DNA of 64,000 nucleotides from Rhizobiales bacterium 62-47 (GTDB lineage Bacteria > Pseudomonadota > Alphaproteobacteria > Rhizobiales > Xanthobacteraceae), in the NCBI GenBank assembly GCA_001899255.1, contig MKVX01000011.1, forward strand, positions 248,001 through 312,000, written 5' to 3'. The notes beneath the pieces are model-generated. The model was given only the letters and a program-made list of their open reading frames with translations. It searched no databases and was not told the DNA's origin. The translations under genes were made by a program, and so were the position numbers. Below, one piece after another: positions 46,564 to 55,675 of the stretch. Numbering within the stretch: position 1 is the first letter of the stretch; every line of letters starts with the position of its first letter.

Positions 46564-48726
46564 CTACGCCGCATTGTGCCCCAGCCGGAATGCGTTCTCG
46601 ACGATGCGCAAGCCCACCTCGTCGCCGAGCGACATCAGCGACTCGGGGTGGAATTGCACGCCGCCAACCGGCAGCGTCTTGTGCTCGATGGCCATCGCCA
46701 CGCCGTCCTCGGTGGAGGCGGTGACGTCGAGCACATCCGGCATGCTGTCGCGTTCGACGAACAGCGAGTGATAGCGGCCGATGGTGATCTCGTTCGGCAG
46801 GTTCTGCATCAGCGTGCCGCCGCGCACCTGCACCCGCGAGGGGCGGCCGTGCGCCGGCTGCGTGAGCTGGCCCAATTGCCCGCCGAAATACTCGCCGATG
46901 GCCTGCACGCCGAGACAGACGCCGAACACCGGCAGCTTCTTTTCCAGCGCCAGGTCGATGGTCTTGGCGATGCCGAAATCCTCCGGCCGTCCCGGTCCTG
47001 GCGACAGCACCAGCAGGTCGTAGCTACCGCTGCCGAGCATCGCCAGCGCATGATTGTGCCGCGTGACGCTGACCTGCGCGCCGACCTGACGGAAATAATC
47101 CGCCAGCATGTGCACGAAGCTGTCGTCGTGATCGATCAGCAGCACGCGCTTGCCGGAGCCGGTGGCGTCCGGCGCCACGGCGGAGAGCGGCTTCGGCGGG
47201 TCGCCGCGCAGCGCCTGAAACAGCGCCGCCGCCTTGGTCAGGCATTCGCGGTCTTCCGCCGCCGGATCGCTGTCGAACAGGCAGGTGGCGCCGACCCGCA
47301 CTTCGGCAAGACCGTCCTTCATGCGGATGGTACGGATGGTGAGGCCGGTATTGATCGACCCATCGAAGCCGACGAAGCCGAACGCGCCGGCATACCAGCG
47401 CCGCGACGAGCGTTCGTGATCCTCGACGAACTGCATCGCCCATTTCTTCGGCGCGCCGGTCACCGTCACCGCCCAGGCGTGGGTGAGGAAGGCATCGAGC
47501 GCGTCGAAGCCCGGCCGCAACATGCCTTCGACGTGATCGACGGTGTGAAACAGTTTCGAGTAGGTCTCGATCTGCCGCCGCGCCAGCACCTTGATGGTGC
47601 CCGGAACGCAGACGCGCGCCTTGTCGTTGCGGTCAACGTCGGTGCACATGTTCAGCTCGAATTCGTCCTTCTGCGAATTGAGCAGTTCGCGGATGCGTTC
47701 GGCGTCGCCGATGGCGTCGGCGCCGCGCGCGATGGTGCCGGAGATCGGACAGGTCTCGATGCGGCGACCGTCCGAGCGCACGAACATTTCCGGCGACGCG
47801 GAGACGAGAAACTCGCCGTCACCGAGATTCACCAGCCCGCCATAGGGCGAGGGATTGATGCGGCACAGCCGCTGAAACACTTCGGCCGGCGAACGGTCGC
47901 AGGGTTCGGCGAACAACTGCCCCGGCACCGCTTCGAACAGATCGCCGCGCGCGAATGCCGCGCGCGCGGTTTCCACCGTCGCCTGATATTCCCCCGGCGC
48001 GTGATCGGTGAAACCCTGCCGCGCCGTGCGCGCGTAAACGCTATCGCCCGTCGCGTTCGGCAGGCCCTCGGTCGATTTGCCGTTGAATGCGAAATCGTAG
48101 CTCAAGGTCACGCCGCGCCCGGTGGCGCGGTCGTACGCGAGCAGGCGATCCGGAATATAGAGCACGATGTCGCGCTGATCGGCTTCGCGCGCGCGCTTCA
48201 TCGTCAGGTCTTCCATCTGGAACACCAGATCGTAGGCGAACGCACCGTACAGCCCGAGCAGCGGATCGGCCTGCGATGCCAGCGTGGCGACGATGGCGCG
48301 GACCAGCGACATTGCGCTGGCGCGGCGCGTGCGTTGCTCTTCATCGACCGGGGCCTCGCCGCGCAGGATGGTGCCGGCAATGCGCGTCGCGGACGTCTCG
48401 GCGATCGTGATGCTGGGCTCGCGCAACGTGGCGGCAAGAAACGCGATCAACACCTCGCCGCGCGGATTCAGCGCGCGCAATTCGAACCGCGTGCCCGCCG
48501 TCTCCAGCACCAGCGGCGGATCGGCGAAGCCCATATCGAAGCTCTCATAGCGCCCCGGCACCGTGGTGCCTGACGACAACACCACGCCGCGGCGGCGGTC
48601 GAGCAGTTCGATCAACTCGTCGAGCGCCGCGCCACCGGTGAAACGCAAGGCGGCGCGCGACACGTCGAGACCGCCCGCGGTGCGGTAGGTCTCATGTTCG
48701 GGAAGCGAGAAAACGGTTCTGTTCAT
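46564..48726 (-). CDS. trpE(G): Anthranilate synthase, fused TrpE-TrpG
   Basis: A single 720-residue chain catalysing chorismate plus glutamine to anthranilate, the first step of Trp synthesis. The N-terminal TrpE part (about 1-505) has the chorismate-binding blocks GTIARGADAIGDAERI and ELNMCTDVDRNDKARVCVPG; the C-terminal glutamine amidotransferase begins at KRVLLIDHDDSFVHMLADYF with catalytic Cys in VFGVCLGVQAIGEYFGG and His/Glu in HPES. The fusion is characteristic of Rhizobiales. GAGG lies five bases before the ATG. A leader peptide with two Trp codons and a hairpin upstream indicate attenuation. Confidence 0.96.
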   Translation of the reverse strand: MNRTVFSLPEHETYRTAGGLDVSRAALRFTGGAALDELIELLDRRRGVVLSSGTTVPGRYESFDMGFADPPLVLETAGTRFELRALNPRGEVLIAFLAATLREPSITIAETSATRIAGTILRGEAPVDEEQRTRRASAMSLVRAIVATLASQADPLLGLYGAFAYDLVFQMEDLTMKRAREADQRDIVLYIPDRLLAYDRATGRGVTLSYDFAFNGKSTEGLPNATGDSVYARTARQGFTDHAPGEYQATVETARAAFARGDLFEAVPGQLFAEPCDRSPAEVFQRLCRINPSPYGGLVNLGDGEFLVSASPEMFVRSDGRRIETCPISGTIARGADAIGDAERIRELLNSQKDEFELNMCTDVDRNDKARVCVPGTIKVLARRQIETYSKLFHTVDHVEGMLRPGFDALDAFLTHAWAVTVTGAPKKWAMQFVEDHERSSRRWYAGAFGFVGFDGSINTGLTIRTIRMKDGLAEVRVGATCLFDSDPAAEDRECLTKAAALFQALRGDPPKPLSAVAPDATGSGKRVLLIDHDDSFVHMLADYFRQVGAQVSVTRHNHALAMLGSGSYDLLVLSPGPGRPEDFGIAKTIDLALEKKLPVFGVCLGVQAIGEYFGGQLGQLTQPAHGRPSRVQVRGGTLMQNLPNEITIGRYHSLFVERDSMPDVLDVTASTEDGVAMAIEHKTLPVGGVQFHPESLMSLGDEVGLRIVENAFRLGHNAA

Positions 48727-48789
48727 GTCGTCCTCTTACGAAACTTGCCGGAGGAGCGCCACACAGGACTAACGAGCCAGATCGAGACA

Positions 48790-48816
48790 AAGGCCGCCGC
48801 GCTGCGAGGCGACCTT
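48790..48816 (-). terminator. Candidate attenuator hairpin upstream of trpE(G)
   Basis: On the minus strand AAGGUCGCC pairs with GGCGGCCUU (nine pairs, one U-G) around a nine-base loop, then UGUCU. It lies between the leader peptide and trpE(G). The U tract is poor, so termination strength is uncertain. Confidence 0.5.
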
Positions 48817-48838
48817 GACGATTGGGGAAAATAGAAAT

Positions 48839-48865
48839 CGCACCGGCCACCTTTTAGAAGGTGCG
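48839..48865 (-). promoter_or_regulatory. Competing leader RNA pairings overlapping the trpL stop
   Basis: CACCTT/AAGGTG (48848-48863) and CGCACC/GGTGCG (48839-48844 with 48860-48865) share bases, so only one can form. They begin right after the Trp codons, where a stalled ribosome would mask them, as in classical attenuators. Confidence 0.4.
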
Positions 48866-48901
48866 CCACCACAGACGGGTCGTTGCGGGCCTGATGCTCA
48901 T
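48854..48901 (-). CDS. trpL: trp leader peptide with tandem Trp codons
   Basis: A 15-codon ORF encoding MSIRPATTRLWWRTF, ending TAA about 127 bp before the trpE(G) start. Two adjacent TGG codons lie near its end. Ribosome stalling at these under Trp shortage would change the downstream folding and allow transcription into trpE(G). A Trp-rich leader and attenuation of trpE(G) are established in Sinorhizobium meliloti. The Shine-Dalgarno sequence is weak (GGATGATG-type). Confidence 0.7.
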   Translation of the reverse strand: MSIRPATTRLWWRTF

Positions 48902-49060
48902 GGCCGGCAAATCATCATCCGGCAGCAACGATGTCAAGGGCGTCCGCGCGCCGATCTGGGCGGGGCCGCCGGCCATCGCCTTGCTTCCGCCATTGCGGGG
49001 AACCAAAACCTGCACGCACCGTTGGTGCTGACCATCGATTGAATTCAAGGAGTTGAGCCT

Positions 49061-49330
49061 TTGCAAGCACGTCGAATCGTCTGGATTGCCGCCGCCGCCC
49101 TCGCCCTCGCAACGGCGAGCACCGCGGCATCCGCAGCCCCCTTCGCCAAGCATCTCACGACGGACCCGGTCACCATCCAGGTCAAGGGTGGGCATGGCCA
49201 CGGGCATGGCGGTTGGCACGGTGGCGGCCGCCATCGCGGCTGGCACGGCGATCGCGGGCTGCATCGCGGCTGGTACATCGGCCGGCATCGCGGCTGGTCG
49301 CATTCGCGCCATCGCCATTACCGCTGGTGA
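49061..49330 (+). CDS. His/Gly-rich small secreted protein
   Basis: 89 residues from a TTG start with AGGAG seven bases upstream. A signal peptide (MQARRIVWIAAAALALATASTAASA) precedes a short region and then about 45 residues dominated by His, Gly, Arg and Trp (GGHGHGHGGWHGGGRHRGWH, continuing with HRGWYIGRHRGW). Such tails can bind Ni, Zn or Cu ions or act in the periplasm as metal stores; no function is proven. The unit H/R-x-G-W is repeated. It is divergent from trpL, with a promoter region of about 160 bp between them, and followed by a strong hairpin. Confidence 0.7.
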   Translation: MQARRIVWIAAAALALATASTAASAAPFAKHLTTDPVTIQVKGGHGHGHGGWHGGGRHRGWHGDRGLHRGWYIGRHRGWSHSRHRHYRW

Positions 49331-49399
49331 TCCGGCCTGCTCTCTCGATCCCGCGCGCGGGTCCGCGCGTAGCCGATTGCGATTTGTGTCAAACGAAAA

Positions 49400-49428
49400 G
49401 GCTGGGCGTCCTCGCAGGACGCCCAGCC
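49400..49428. terminator. Perfect 13-bp hairpin terminator
   Basis: GGCTGGGCGTCCT and AGGACGCCCAGCC pair perfectly around a three-base loop, with AAAA before and GGTTT after. It is the strongest terminator-like stem in the window and follows the His-rich gene. Confidence 0.75.
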
Positions 49429-49560
49429 GGTTTAGCGGTTTAGATATCAATCTGGCGGACCAGCAGCGAGCCTCCCATTCCCAACCTCGACGCAGACGAG
49501 ACCGAGCAGGCTGACCTCCATGGCGGTCATTCGCCGTGGTTCGCGGCGGCCGGCTATGTC

Positions 49561-50718
49561 ATGCCGCCGGTGACGCAAGATATGCGCTGCGACGTTCTGA
49601 TCGTGGGCGCGGGCATCACCGGCGCGCTGATGGCCGAGCAATTGACGCGGCGGGGCCACGACGTCGTCGTCATCGATCGCGCGCCGCCCGGCGGCGGCAG
49701 CACGGCGGCCAGCACCGCGATGCTGTTGTGGGAAATCGATCGGCCGCTGCGCGAATTGACTGAGCTTTACGGCTTCGAGCGCGCCGCGCGGGCCTACCGC
49801 GCCAGCCACGATGCCGTGCGCGGCTTGCAGGGGCTGGTGCGGCAACTCGGCCTGTCGTGCCAGACGCGCGACAAGCCGTCGCTCTATCTTGCGGCCGGCG
49901 ACAGCACCAGCGCGTTGCGCGACGAACACGAACTGCGCTGTCGCGCCGGATTGCCCGGTGATTTCCTCGATCATCGCGCTCTGCTTGAAACGTTCGAGAT
50001 TGCCCGCGCCGGCGCGATCCTCTCGGCGGGGTCGGCGGATGCCGATCCGGTGCAGTTGACCCACGGGTTGCTCGATATCGCCATCCGGCGCGGCGCCCGC
50101 CTGCTGCAGGCCGACGCCGCAGATTTCGACCCGGCCTCGCACGCGGTCGGCGTCCGGCTGGCGAACGGCAACACGATCGAGGCGCGGCACGTCGTTCTCG
50201 CGACCGGCTATGTCATGCCGGACATCGTGCAGGCGCGCGTGCAACGGACGGTTTCGACCTGGGCCATCGCCACCACACCGCAGCCGGATCGGCTATGGCG
50301 CGATGGCGCGCTGATCTGGGAAGACAAGGACAACTATCTGTACGCGCGCACCACCGTCGACGGCCGCATCATCGTCGGCGGCGAGGACGACGACGCCGTG
50401 ATCGACCCGCAAGCGCGCGATGCGCTGACGCCGCAAAAGATCGCGACCTTGCGGCAACGGCTGGCGGCGCTGTGGCCGCGAGCCGCGCGCGAGATCGACT
50501 TCGGCTGGTCCGGTGCCTTCGACGTGACGGACGACGGCCTGCCGCTGATCGGCCCGGTGCCGGGTGCAACAAACATCCATGCGGCCTACGGCTACGGCGG
50601 CAACGGCATCACCTTCAGCTTCCTTGCCGCGCAACTGATCGGCCTGTCGCTCGCCGGCGGCAGCTCGCCCTTGTTCGAGGATTTCGCGCTCGATCGTCCG
50701 CGCGTCACGAAGGCCTGA
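49561..50718 (+). CDS. FAD-dependent oxidoreductase (DAO family)
   Basis: A flavoprotein of the D-amino-acid oxidase/glycine oxidase-like superfamily. The dinucleotide fold is CDVLIVGAGITGALMAEQL (near residue 10), followed by the typical GGSTAAST loop; the C-terminal FAD segment GLPLIGPVPGATNIHAAYGYG is also diagnostic. The substrate is unknown. The ATG at 49561 is used, but codons 49477-49560 in the same frame (PNLDADETEQADLHGGHSPW) look like genuine protein and no ATG, GTG or TTG precedes them after the in-frame stop at 49441. An ATT at 49477 could be a rare start or a mutated one. Confidence 0.8.
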   Translation: MPPVTQDMRCDVLIVGAGITGALMAEQLTRRGHDVVVIDRAPPGGGSTAASTAMLLWEIDRPLRELTELYGFERAARAYRASHDAVRGLQGLVRQLGLSCQTRDKPSLYLAAGDSTSALRDEHELRCRAGLPGDFLDHRALLETFEIARAGAILSAGSADADPVQLTHGLLDIAIRRGARLLQADAADFDPASHAVGVRLANGNTIEARHVVLATGYVMPDIVQARVQRTVSTWAIATTPQPDRLWRDGALIWEDKDNYLYARTTVDGRIIVGGEDDDAVIDPQARDALTPQKIATLRQRLAALWPRAAREIDFGWSGAFDVTDDGLPLIGPVPGATNIHAAYGYGGNGITFSFLAAQLIGLSLAGGSSPLFEDFALDRPRVTKA

Positions 50719-50733
50719 CCGCTTGGGACGCGC

Positions 50734-51201
50734 TCAGGCTTCGAGCGCGAACACCGTCATCGCGAGATCGCCCACCGCTTCCTCCACCATCTTCCAGCCG
50801 AGCCCCTCATAGAGCGAGCGCCGCGCCGGACGCGCCGTCAGGTAGACGCGCGGCGCGCCGGTCGAGAGCGCGTGGTTCGCCGCATGGGCGATCAGGATCC
50901 GCCCGATGCGCCGCGAGCGAAAGCCCGGCTCGACCCACACCGCCGCCACCCAAGGCGTGTATTGCGGCCGCTCGTCGAGATCGGAGGCGATCACCGATGC
51001 GGTGCCGGCGAATGTCGTGCCTTCATGGGCGACGAAGGCACGCGGCATCGGTTTGCCCGCGACATTCTCCTTCAGCCGCTCGGTGATATAGGCCAGCGGC
51101 ACGCCATGCGGCTGCCACCAGGCCCGCCAGATGCGGTCCGCGACGTCGTCGAAAAATTCCGGGCGATCCGTCAGATTGGAGATGGTGAAGTCGCCGGACA
51201 T
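50734..51201 (-). CDS. GNAT family N-acetyltransferase
   Basis: 155 residues with the GNAT fold: the acetyl-CoA-binding motif A is AAVWVEPGFRSRRIGRILIAHA, with R-x-x-R-I-G standing in for Q/R-x-x-G-x-G/A, and motif B ends with RRSLYEGLGWKMVEEAVG. The substrate cannot be inferred. The start codon directly abuts the stop of the dienelactone hydrolase gene (TAA followed by ATG), so the two are translationally coupled. Confidence 0.82.
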   Translation of the reverse strand: MSGDFTISNLTDRPEFFDDVADRIWRAWWQPHGVPLAYITERLKENVAGKPMPRAFVAHEGTTFAGTASVIASDLDERPQYTPWVAAVWVEPGFRSRRIGRILIAHAANHALSTGAPRVYLTARPARRSLYEGLGWKMVEEAVGDLAMTVFALEA

Positions 51202-51876
51202 TTATCCAAGATGTTTCTTGAAGAACTCCGTCGCGCGGCCCCACGCCAGTTCGGCGGCTTCGCGGTCGTGCACCGCTGCGCGCTGTTCGTTGACGAAGGC
51301 GTGGTCGGCCTCGTAGCGGAAGAACTCGGCGGTCTTGCCCGCGGCCTTCATTCCCTTCTCGAACGCATCGACCACCTGCGGCGTGCACCAGTCGTCGCGG
51401 TTGGCGAAGTGCCCCTGCAGCGGCACCTTGACGTCGGCGGGCTTCGCCGCCTGCTCCGGCGGAATGCCGTAGAACGCCACGCCGGCGGCCAGTTCCGGAA
51501 TCTTGGTGACGCCGATGATCGTCACCGCGCCGCCGAGGCAGAAACCGGTCAGCCCGACCTTGGCGCCGTTGCGCGCCAGATACTGCGCCGCGCCGCGCAC
51601 GGTCTGCGTCGTCGCATCCATGAAGTCGAGCGAGTTCATCTCTTTGTTCGCGGCGTCGGTGTCGTGATAGGGCACCACCACGCCGTTGTAGAGATCGGGC
51701 GCCAGCGCATCGAAGCCGGCCAGCGCGAAACGATCCGCCAGCCCCTTGATCTGCTCCGAGAGGCCCCACCATTCCTGGATCACCACGACACCCGGCGCGT
51801 TGCCGCGCGCAGCGTTGGCGAGATAGCCCCTGGCGTCCTTGCCGTCCGGGCGCTTGAACGAAATGCCGGTACCCAT
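51202..51876 (-). CDS. Dienelactone hydrolase family protein
   Basis: An alpha/beta-hydrolase of 224 residues. The nucleophile Cys lies in GLTGFCLGGAVT and the His in YEADHAFVNEQ, with the Asp in NRDDWC giving a Cys-Asp-His triad, as in dienelactone hydrolases of aromatic catabolism. QEWWGLSEQIKG is the N-terminal E36-like region. No catabolic cluster surrounds it, so its real substrate is unknown. GGAGG five bases before the ATG at 51876 fixes the start. First gene of a two-gene operon with the GNAT gene. Confidence 0.88.
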   Translation of the reverse strand: MGTGISFKRPDGKDARGYLANAARGNAPGVVVIQEWWGLSEQIKGLADRFALAGFDALAPDLYNGVVVPYHDTDAANKEMNSLDFMDATTQTVRGAAQYLARNGAKVGLTGFCLGGAVTIIGVTKIPELAAGVAFYGIPPEQAAKPADVKVPLQGHFANRDDWCTPQVVDAFEKGMKAAGKTAEFFRYEADHAFVNEQRAAVHDREAAELAWGRATEFFKKHLG

Positions 51877-51979
51877 GGTGTCCTCCACTCGACTGTCGTG
51901 CACGCGACGATTGCAGCCATTTTGTCCGCTGCCGCATGACAAGGCAATGGTCGAAGGATGCTTAGATGCTCACGCACGC

Positions 51980-52097
51980 GTCATCCTGAGGTGCGAGACG
52001 CGTAGCGTCGAGCCTCGAAGGATGTGCCGCAAAGTGGGCGCGTATCCACGCGTCATCCTTCGAGGCTCGCCAAAGCTGGCTCGCACCTCAGGATGAC
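51980..52097. repeat. Family A palindromic intergenic repeat, copy 6
   Basis: Starts GTCATCCTGAGGTGCGAG and ends CTCGCACCTCAGGATGAC; inner arms GAGCCTCGAAGGATG and CATCCTTCGAGGCTC. It lies between the hydrolase start and the fbcH terminator. Confidence 0.85.
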
Positions 52098-52124
52098 CGC
52101 GGCAGCAGCGCACAACCGCCCAAC

Positions 52125-52150
52125 AAAAAAGCCCCCGAAGGGGCTTTTCT
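52125..52150 (-). terminator. Rho-independent terminator of the cytochrome bc1 operon
   Basis: AAAAGCCCC and GGGGCTTTT stem with a four-base loop; on the minus strand the stem is followed by a T run. It sits 25 bp after the fbcH stop. Confidence 0.85.
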
Positions 52151-52174
52151 AATTCGGCAATCCAGCGTCGCAAC

Positions 52175-54244
52175 TCAGTGCGCGTTGGCCCACACCTTCT
52201 TCTTGGTGAAGTAAAGCAGGCCGGCGAAGATGACGAGGAAGATCATCACCTGCATGCCGAGCCGCTTGCGCGCCTCGAGATGCGGTTCGGCCGCCCACAT
52301 CAGGAACGTGGTGACGTCGTGGGCGTACTGCGGCAGCGTGGCCGGCGCACCATCGTCGTAGGTCACCTGACCGTCCGACAGCGGCTTCGGCATCTTGATC
52401 GCGTGGCCGGGGAAGTACTTGTTGTAGTACGAGCCTTCCGGCAGCGCGAAGCCGGCCGGCGGCTTCTCCTCGAAGCCCTGCAGCAGCGCGTCGATGTAGT
52501 TCGGGCCCTGCTCCTGGTACTGGGTGAAGAAGTCGAAGATGAACTGCGGGAAGCCGCGCTCATAAGACCGTGCCTTGGCGACCAGCGACAGGTCCGGCGG
52601 CAGTGCGCCACCGTTGGCGGCACGCGCCGCGTTATCGTTGGGGAACGGCGCCGGGAATTTGTCGGCGACGCGGCCCGGACGCTCGAACATCTCGCCGGCA
52701 TCGTTGGGACCGTCCTGCACCTTGTATTCCGCAGCGACCGCCGCGGCCTGCGCGGCCGAGAAGCCCGGCCCGCCCGGATCGGCGAGGTTGCGGAAGTGCA
52801 CGAGGTTCATTGAGTGACAGGTCGCGCAGACTTCCTTGTAGACCTTGTAGCCACGCTGCAGCGAGCCGCGATCGTACTTGCCGAACGGGCCGGAGAACGA
52901 CCACGACAGCGACGGCGGCGTATTGCCGTGATCGGCAGCCTTGGCGTCCTGCGTACCGAACGCGAACAGCGAACCGATGGCGAGCAGCGCGACGACGGCG
53001 GAGGCCACCGAGGAGCGGCCCTTCGACTTCGCCAGCACGTCGTCGGCGATCGAGTTCGGCACGGTGCGCGGCGTCTCGATGCGGCTGAGGATGGGCAGCA
53101 CGATGAGGAAGTAGGCGAAGTAGCAGAACGTCAGGATGCGGCCGATGACCACATAGACGCCTTCCGCCGGCTTGCCGCCGAGCCAGCCCAGCAGCACGCA
53201 GACCACCACGAAGATCCAGAAGAACTGCTTGGCGAGCGGACGATAGCGCGACGAACGGGTCTTGGCGCTATCCAGCCACGGCAGGAAGGCCAGCACGACG
53301 ATCGCGCCGAACATCGCAACGACGCCGCCGAGCTTGCTCGGGATCGAGCGCAGGATGGCGTAGAACGGCAGGTAGTACCATTCGGGCACGATGTGCGCCG
53401 GGGTCACGCCGGGGTTGGCCTGGATGTAGTTCTCCGGGTCGCCGAGGTAGTTCGGCATGTAGAAGATGAACCAGGCGAAGAAGATCAGGAAGCAGGCCAT
53501 GCCGAACCCGTCCTTGATGGTCGCGTACGGCGTGAACGGCACGGTGTCCTTCTCGGTCTTCGGCTCGACGCCGGCCGGGTTGTTCTGGCCCGCGACGTGC
53601 AGCGCCCAGACGTGCAGCACGACGACGCCCGCGATCACGAACGGCAGCAGGTAGTGCAGCGAGAAGAAGCGGTTCAGCGTCGGGTTGCCAACCGAATAGC
53701 CGCCCCACAGCAGGGTGACGATGCTCTCGCCGACGTAAGGAATGGCCGAGAACAGGTTGGTGATGACGGTGGCGCCCCAGAAGCTCATCTGGCCCCACGG
53801 CAGCACGTAGCCCATGAAACCGGTGGCCATCATCAGCAGGTAGATGATGACGCCGAGGATCCACAGCACCTCGCGCGGCGCCTTGTATGACCCGTAGTAC
53901 AGGCCGCGGAACATGTGCACGTAGACGGCGATGAAGAACATCGACGCGCCGGCGGCATGCATGTTGCGCAGCAGCCAGCCGTAGTTGACGTCACGAACGA
54001 TGGCTTCGACCGAGTTGAAGGCGAGATCGACATGCGGCGTGTAGTGCATCGCCAGCACGACGCCGGTGATGATCTGCAGCGCCAGCATCATCGAAAGGAT
54101 GCCGCCGAAGGTCCACCAGTAGTTGAGGTTGCGCGGTGTCGGATACGCCACGAACGAGGAATGCACGAGGCCGCCGATTGGCAGGCGCTGTTCCAGCCAC
54201 TTCAAAAAACCGTTCTGGGGCTGGTAGGTCGAGGGTCCGCTCAT
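52175..54244 (-). CDS. fbcH: Fused cytochrome b / cytochrome c1 of the bc1 complex
   Basis: A 689-residue precursor encoding two subunits of ubiquinol:cytochrome c reductase. The first about 410 residues are cytochrome b, with heme-ligand helices in [21 protein letters not shown] and [18 protein letters not shown] and the quinol-site [17 protein letters not shown] linker with a signal-like hydrophobic stretch ([17 protein letters not shown], then AKAADH) leads to cytochrome c1 with heme-attachment CATCH (473-477) and a C-terminal anchor helix. In Bradyrhizobium the fusion is cleaved after translation. Downstream of the Rieske gene in one operon. Confidence 0.96.
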   Translation of the reverse strand: MSGPSTYQPQNGFLKWLEQRLPIGGLVHSSFVAYPTPRNLNYWWTFGGILSMMLALQIITGVVLAMHYTPHVDLAFNSVEAIVRDVNYGWLLRNMHAAGASMFFIAVYVHMFRGLYYGSYKAPREVLWILGVIIYLLMMATGFMGYVLPWGQMSFWGATVITNLFSAIPYVGESIVTLLWGGYSVGNPTLNRFFSLHYLLPFVIAGVVVLHVWALHVAGQNNPAGVEPKTEKDTVPFTPYATIKDGFGMACFLIFFAWFIFYMPNYLGDPENYIQANPGVTPAHIVPEWYYLPFYAILRSIPSKLGGVVAMFGAIVVLAFLPWLDSAKTRSSRYRPLAKQFFWIFVVVCVLLGWLGGKPAEGVYVVIGRILTFCYFAYFLIVLPILSRIETPRTVPNSIADDVLAKSKGRSSVASAVVALLAIGSLFAFGTQDAKAADHGNTPPSLSWSFSGPFGKYDRGSLQRGYKVYKEVCATCHSMNLVHFRNLADPGGPGFSAAQAAAVAAEYKVQDGPNDAGEMFERPGRVADKFPAPFPNDNAARAANGGALPPDLSLVAKARSYERGFPQFIFDFFTQYQEQGPNYIDALLQGFEEKPPAGFALPEGSYYNKYFPGHAIKMPKPLSDGQVTYDDGAPATLPQYAHDVTTFLMWAAEPHLEARKRLGMQVMIFLVIFAGLLYFTKKKVWANAH

Positions 54245-54315
54245 GATGCGATCCTAGAAATTATGCGGCAACACTGTCGAAGGAGAGTTTCGAAGAACAA
54301 CTTTCGAAGTCAGCG

Positions 54316-54843
54316 TTAGCCAATCTGAATTTTGGTGTCGGAAGTGAACTTGTAGGGGGGGACGGCCAGGTTCAGCGGCGCGGGGCCGCGCCGGATGCGC
54401 CCTGAGGAATCGTACTGAGATCCGTGGCAGGGGCAGAAGAAACCGTCGTACTCGCCTTCGTGAGCGATCGGGATACAGCCGAGGTGCGTACAGATGCCGA
54501 TTACCACCAGCCAGTTGTCGTGGCCTTCCTTGACCCGCGACTGGTCGCTCTGCGGATCGGGCAGGCTCGCCACCGGTACGGCGCGCGCCTCGTCGATCTG
54601 CTTCTTGGTGCGGTTCATGATGTAGATCGGCTTGCCGCGCCAGAACACCTTGATGTCCTGTCCGGAGGCGATCGGCGTCAGATCGACATCGATCGGCGCG
54701 CCGGCCGCAATCGTCGAAGCATCGGGATTCATTTGCGAAATTAGCGGCCACGCGAAGGCGGCTGCGCCCACCGCTGCAGCGGCTCCCGTTGCTACATAGA
54801 GGAAATCACGGCGTGTCGCTCCCGCCGAAGACGCTGTCGTCAC
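54316..54843 (-). CDS. petA: Rieske iron-sulfur subunit of cytochrome bc1
   Basis: 175 residues, also called fbcF. The Tat signal anchor [20 protein letters not shown] begins near residue 10, then the hinge and the 2Fe-2S domain: box I CTHLGC (118-123) and box [11 protein letters not shown] (from 137). It accepts electrons from ubiquinol at the outer face of the membrane. The start is GTG at 54843 with a GGGA upstream; the longer upstream frame is not expected from homologues. First gene of the petA-fbcH operon, 71 bp apart. Confidence 0.95.
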   Translation of the reverse strand: MTTASSAGATRRDFLYVATGAAAAVGAAAFAWPLISQMNPDASTIAAGAPIDVDLTPIASGQDIKVFWRGKPIYIMNRTKKQIDEARAVPVASLPDPQSDQSRVKEGHDNWLVVIGICTHLGCIPIAHEGEYDGFFCPCHGSQYDSSGRIRRGPAPLNLAVPPYKFTSDTKIQIG

Positions 54844-55122
54844 GATCCCAAACCCTTTCTCATCCGCTCCCGGCTGGGCCACCCCGGAGAGCGCACCAAC
54901 CGGTGGTCCGGGACAGGCTGCCGGCGCCCGCGACCCCCGCGGCGGCAGAATGACCGTTTGTCCCACCCAAACGGGCAGAACACGCAGTCCAGAATCGTTC
55001 TATTGGCACCCTTGCCGATAGAGCGCAAGCCCGCTATCGGCTGAGCCACGTGCAATGCACGAAAACTGCAGCATCCAGCTAAATTTTTCAGCCCGTTCAG
55101 CGACCGCACGGACCACGGCAGC

Positions 55123-55584
55123 ATGCATCTCGCGCTTTTCCAGCCCGATATCCCGCAGAACACCGGAACGATTCTCCGGCTCTGCGCCTGCCTGGATATC
55201 GCGGCCCATATCATCGAGCCTGCCGGCTTCCCGGTCTCGGACCGCCATTTTCGCCGTTCCGGCATGGACTACCTCGACCAGGTGAGCATCACCCGGCACG
55301 ATTCCTGGGGCCATTTCGAGCAATGGCGGGCAGCGACGGGCGGCCGGCTGCTGCTGTTCACCACCAAAGGCAGCCGGAGCTACCTTGATCATCGCTATCA
55401 GGCTACCGATATCCTGCTGCTGGGGCGGGAATCCGCCGGCGTGCCGGACGAGGTCGCCGCCGCAGCCGATCAGCGGCTCAGAATCCCGATCAAGCCCGGC
55501 CTGCGCTCGCTCAACGTCGCGATGGCGGCAGCCATGGCCGTCGGCGAAGCCTTGCGGCAGACCCGCCCAGTGGAGTGGATTTGA
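55123..55584 (+). CDS. trmL: tRNA (cytidine(34)-2'-O)-methyltransferase
   Basis: A SPOUT-class methyltransferase of 153 residues that 2'-O-methylates the wobble base of tRNA(Leu). Motifs are NTGTILRLC (13-21), DILLLGRESAGVPDEV and LRSLNVAMAAAMAV, which form the trefoil knot that binds SAM. Short-form (TrmL) length. It is divergent from the bc1 operon. Downstream lies a long inverted repeat before queE. Confidence 0.9.
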   Translation: MHLALFQPDIPQNTGTILRLCACLDIAAHIIEPAGFPVSDRHFRRSGMDYLDQVSITRHDSWGHFEQWRAATGGRLLLFTTKGSRSYLDHRYQATDILLLGRESAGVPDEVAAAADQRLRIPIKPGLRSLNVAMAAAMAVGEALRQTRPVEWI

Positions 55585-55675
55585 CATTCGCACCTCACTT
55601 GCGCACCTCACTTGGCCGCAAGTCCGGGAAGCGAATGTCCAATCCAGAACTTCACCGGAATCTTACAGTTGCTCG

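Noticed and set aside
46462-48573. A 703-codon plus-strand frame opposite trpE(G)
   Set aside because: It is a shadow of trpE(G) and its beginning reads through a palindromic repeat.
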